Assembly: GCF_018403245.1 (NCBI RefSeq) | Contig: NZ_BOSH01000003.1 | Location: forward strand, 577,494-641,493 | From: Paenibacillus sp. J2TS4 | Lineage (GTDB): Bacteria > Bacillota > Bacilli > Paenibacillales > NBRC-103111 | DNA: 64,000 nt | Reading direction: 5' to 3' | In this document: one piece after another, positions 62,484-64,000 of the stretch | Layout: each line of letters opens with the position of its first letter | How positions within the stretch are numbered: position 1 is the stretch's first letter | Notes under the pieces: generated by a model | Told to the model about the DNA's origin: nothing | What the model saw: only the letters and a program-made list of their open reading frames with translations | Databases searched by the model: none | Position numbers and translations under genes: made by a program

Positions 62484-63467
62484 TTGCGGGCAGATCGGTT
62501 AATATCTATTGTACTGCTGCTGCAGAACTACGGCCGGATGACGTCGAGTGAGCTCGCTGACAGACTGGAAGTATCGGAACGCACCATTCATCGTGATATG
62601 GAGGCCTTAAGCGCTGCGGGAATCCCGGTGTTTGCCGAACGGGGGGCCAGTGGCGGATGGGCTTTGTCGGAAGGATACCGAACTCAATTGACCGGGATGA
62701 AAACCGAAGAAATGCAATCTCTGCTGCTGGCTCATTCCTCCCCGCTGCTCAGCGATTTGGGACTGGGCACTGTATTTCATGATGCGTTTCAGAAGCTGTT
62801 GGCTTCCTTTCCCGCACGCCTGCGGGAGGATGCCGAGCTCGTTCGCCAGCGCGTTCATGTCGATGGAGCGGGCTGGCATCCATCCGATGAATCATTGCCT
62901 GACTTGCCCATTGTGCAAGAAGCGGTCTGGCAAGAAAAAAAGCTGTACATGCAGTATAACCGCGAAAAGGATGTAGTGGCACGGATTGTGGAGCCGCTAG
63001 GCCTGGTAGCCAAGAGCAGCATATGGTATCTCGTTGCCGCAGCGGAGGGAGAGCTGCGGACTTATCGGATTTCCCGCATAAGGAACGCCCGGATATTGGA
63101 GGAATCCTTTGAACGCCCCGCTTCATTTGATTTGGCCTCCCATTGGGAGCAGTCCACCCAACAATTCAGAGACCGATTGCCTCAATATCCGGCGCGGCTA
63201 AGGCTCAGCGCTAAGGCGCTGTCTCGCGCTTCCCGCCAGCGCTATATGAAGCTGCTGCATACCGGTCCCGAGGTTAATGGCTGGATCGAGGCGGATGTTG
63301 AATTTCATACGCTGGATTCCGCTTGCGAAATATTGCTCGCTTATGGGCCTCTTGTGAAGGTGTTGGAGCCGGTTGAGCTGCGTGACAGTCTCCTGACTCA
63401 AGCACAGGGCATTGTGTTGTTATATAATGAGGAGAATGTGGAGGATAGAAACAAAGGCGATGTCTAA
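62484..63467 (+). CDS. YafY-type regulator with WYL domain
   Basis: A 327-aa regulator with an N-terminal helix-turn-helix (MTSSELADRLEVSERTIHRDMEALSAAGIPV, then GGWAL) and a WYL domain in the middle (MQYNREKDVVARIVEPLGLVAKSSIWYLVAA, YRISRI), plus a WCX-like C-terminal extension. The start is TTG 62484, with GGGAGGCGA upstream. A deleted relic of a second such gene follows at 63516. The target gene is unknown; the broken SDR gene upstream is separated by the repeat region. Confidence 0.87.
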   Translation: MRADRLISIVLLLQNYGRMTSSELADRLEVSERTIHRDMEALSAAGIPVFAERGASGGWALSEGYRTQLTGMKTEEMQSLLLAHSSPLLSDLGLGTVFHDAFQKLLASFPARLREDAELVRQRVHVDGAGWHPSDESLPDLPIVQEAVWQEKKLYMQYNREKDVVARIVEPLGLVAKSSIWYLVAAAEGELRTYRISRIRNARILEESFERPASFDLASHWEQSTQQFRDRLPQYPARLRLSAKALSRASRQRYMKLLHTGPEVNGWIEADVEFHTLDSACEILLAYGPLVKVLEPVELRDSLLTQAQGIVLLYNEENVEDRNKGDV

Positions 63468-63515
63468 AGCGGATAAAATGCTGCCATTCTCTGGCTGCTC
63501 AGATCGCGAAAAAGA

Positions 63516-63707
63516 ATGACGGCCAGGCAGCTGGCGGAGGAGCTGGAAATTCACATTCGAATTAGACTGAATGAGCTTCAGCTCTACACACAAGCTTTGT
63601 ACTATCTGTTAACTTTTGGCTGGAAAATCCGAATTCTGGAGCCCGGGGAGCTGAAGGCCTGCATGGTAGACATCACATCGGAGCTGCTAAACTACTATCA
63701 ATCCTGA
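63516..63707 (+). pseudogene. internally deleted YafY/WYL regulator
   Basis: The frame joins a helix-turn-helix piece (MTARQLAEELEI) to the C-terminal end of a WYL-type regulator (LLTFGWKIRILEPGELKACMVDITSELLNYY). About 240 residues between them are lost. It cannot be a working regulator. It lies directly after an intact member of the family, so it may be the decayed half of a tandem pair. Confidence 0.65.
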
Positions 63708-64000
63708 CTGCAGTAATTTGTCTGTCCCGGAATTGCCCCGAAGCGGGATCGTCAGCACCAACGCACTTATTTCGCTCCGGAAGCGTCCGAAGTGCTGAAA
63801 TAGTGTCACCAATGCACATTTGAGGCTGTTGAAAAATCGGTTCACGGAACTTGTAGATTCATTTGTACGATTATTCGTTACTACTTAGGTCTATAGAAGA
63901 ATGGGTTGTCCGCGAAGTGCGAGGGAAAGGGAAGGGAGAACAGAAAGTCCTTGCTTCAAAAACGTAGATACGATGCTCCGCAGTCGAGCAAAGATGTCTG
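63708..64000. other. intergenic end of the window
   Basis: No gene is visible. The stretch 63750-63830 has the texture of the degenerate repeats (CCAACGCAC, CCAATGCAC). The string GAGGCTGTTGAAAAA near 63822 resembles the end of some insertion sequences, but nothing else supports one. Confidence 0.3.

Noticed and set aside
63822..63842. End of an insertion sequence
   Set aside because: A short resemblance (GAGGCTGTTGAAAAA) without a partner repeat or transposase in the window is not enough.

Overview
The window reads like a chromosome segment of a spore-forming Gram-positive bacterium of the Paenibacillaceae, with Paenibacillus as the best guess. The reasons are strong AGGAGG-type ribosome binding sites with frequent GTG and TTG starts, a T-box leader, a DinR/LexA-type SOS box, cre-like boxes, several YafY/WYL regulators, a class I fructose-bisphosphate aldolase of the Staphylococcus type, and a YesM/YesN-type two-component system next to sugar ABC transporters. 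There is no rRNA, no intact tRNA, no CRISPR array and no complete prophage. The assignment is inference; no search was run.

Layout. 1-9.4 kb: a cut-off dCMP deaminase, a HAD phosphatase, a DHA2-type drug exporter, an unusual regulator that fuses a winged helix to a GyrB-like ATPase domain, DppA, and a run of small accessory genes (Nudix, DinB-like, YdcF-like, VOC, DUF2277). 9.5-12.4 kb: an operon of a DeoR regulator, a PHP phosphoesterase and a metallophosphoesterase. 12.5-14 kb: an ECF41 sigma factor divergent from an AhpD-like gene that carries a near-perfect ECF41 promoter. 14-24.5 kb: acetyltransferases, two antibiotic-kinase-like phosphotransferases, a two-component system followed by envelope genes (lipoprotein, LCP ligase, PAP2 phosphatase), an Fsr-like exporter, and a possible short terminated RNA.

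24-34.4 kb looks like an accessory island. It holds three relics of the 3' end of a tRNA-Ala-like gene, each followed by a terminator, and a shortened duplicate (34.17-34.34 kb) of the left boundary locus (23.97-24.83 kb). Between them lie a TnpB-only IS200/IS605-type element with matching end hairpins, a lipoprotein, an acetyltransferase, a WYL regulator with an epoxide hydrolase, and a T-box-controlled valyl-tRNA synthetase of archaeal-like type. Next come a TetR regulator facing a DrrAB-like ABC exporter (34.5-37.2 kb), an aldolase, and a tightly overlapping operon of a DnaE-type polymerase, a DUF72 protein and a UDG-fold glycosylase behind a putative LexA box (38.6-43.1 kb).

43.4-48.4 kb: a cyclase-family hydrolase, a membrane protein divergent from a TetR gene that appears leaderless, TrmB with AzlCD, and CsaA. 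48.6-60.8 kb is a carbohydrate locus: sugar isomerase-like protein, Gfo/Idh/MocA dehydrogenase, MFS symporter, a complete sugar ABC importer, then a second binding protein with a YesM-type kinase and YesN-type regulator behind a cre-like box. The last 3 kb hold an SDR gene broken by one base, a WYL regulator, a deleted relic of a second one, and intergenic arrays of a degenerate TGCAG-containing motif also seen at 1.0-1.2 kb.
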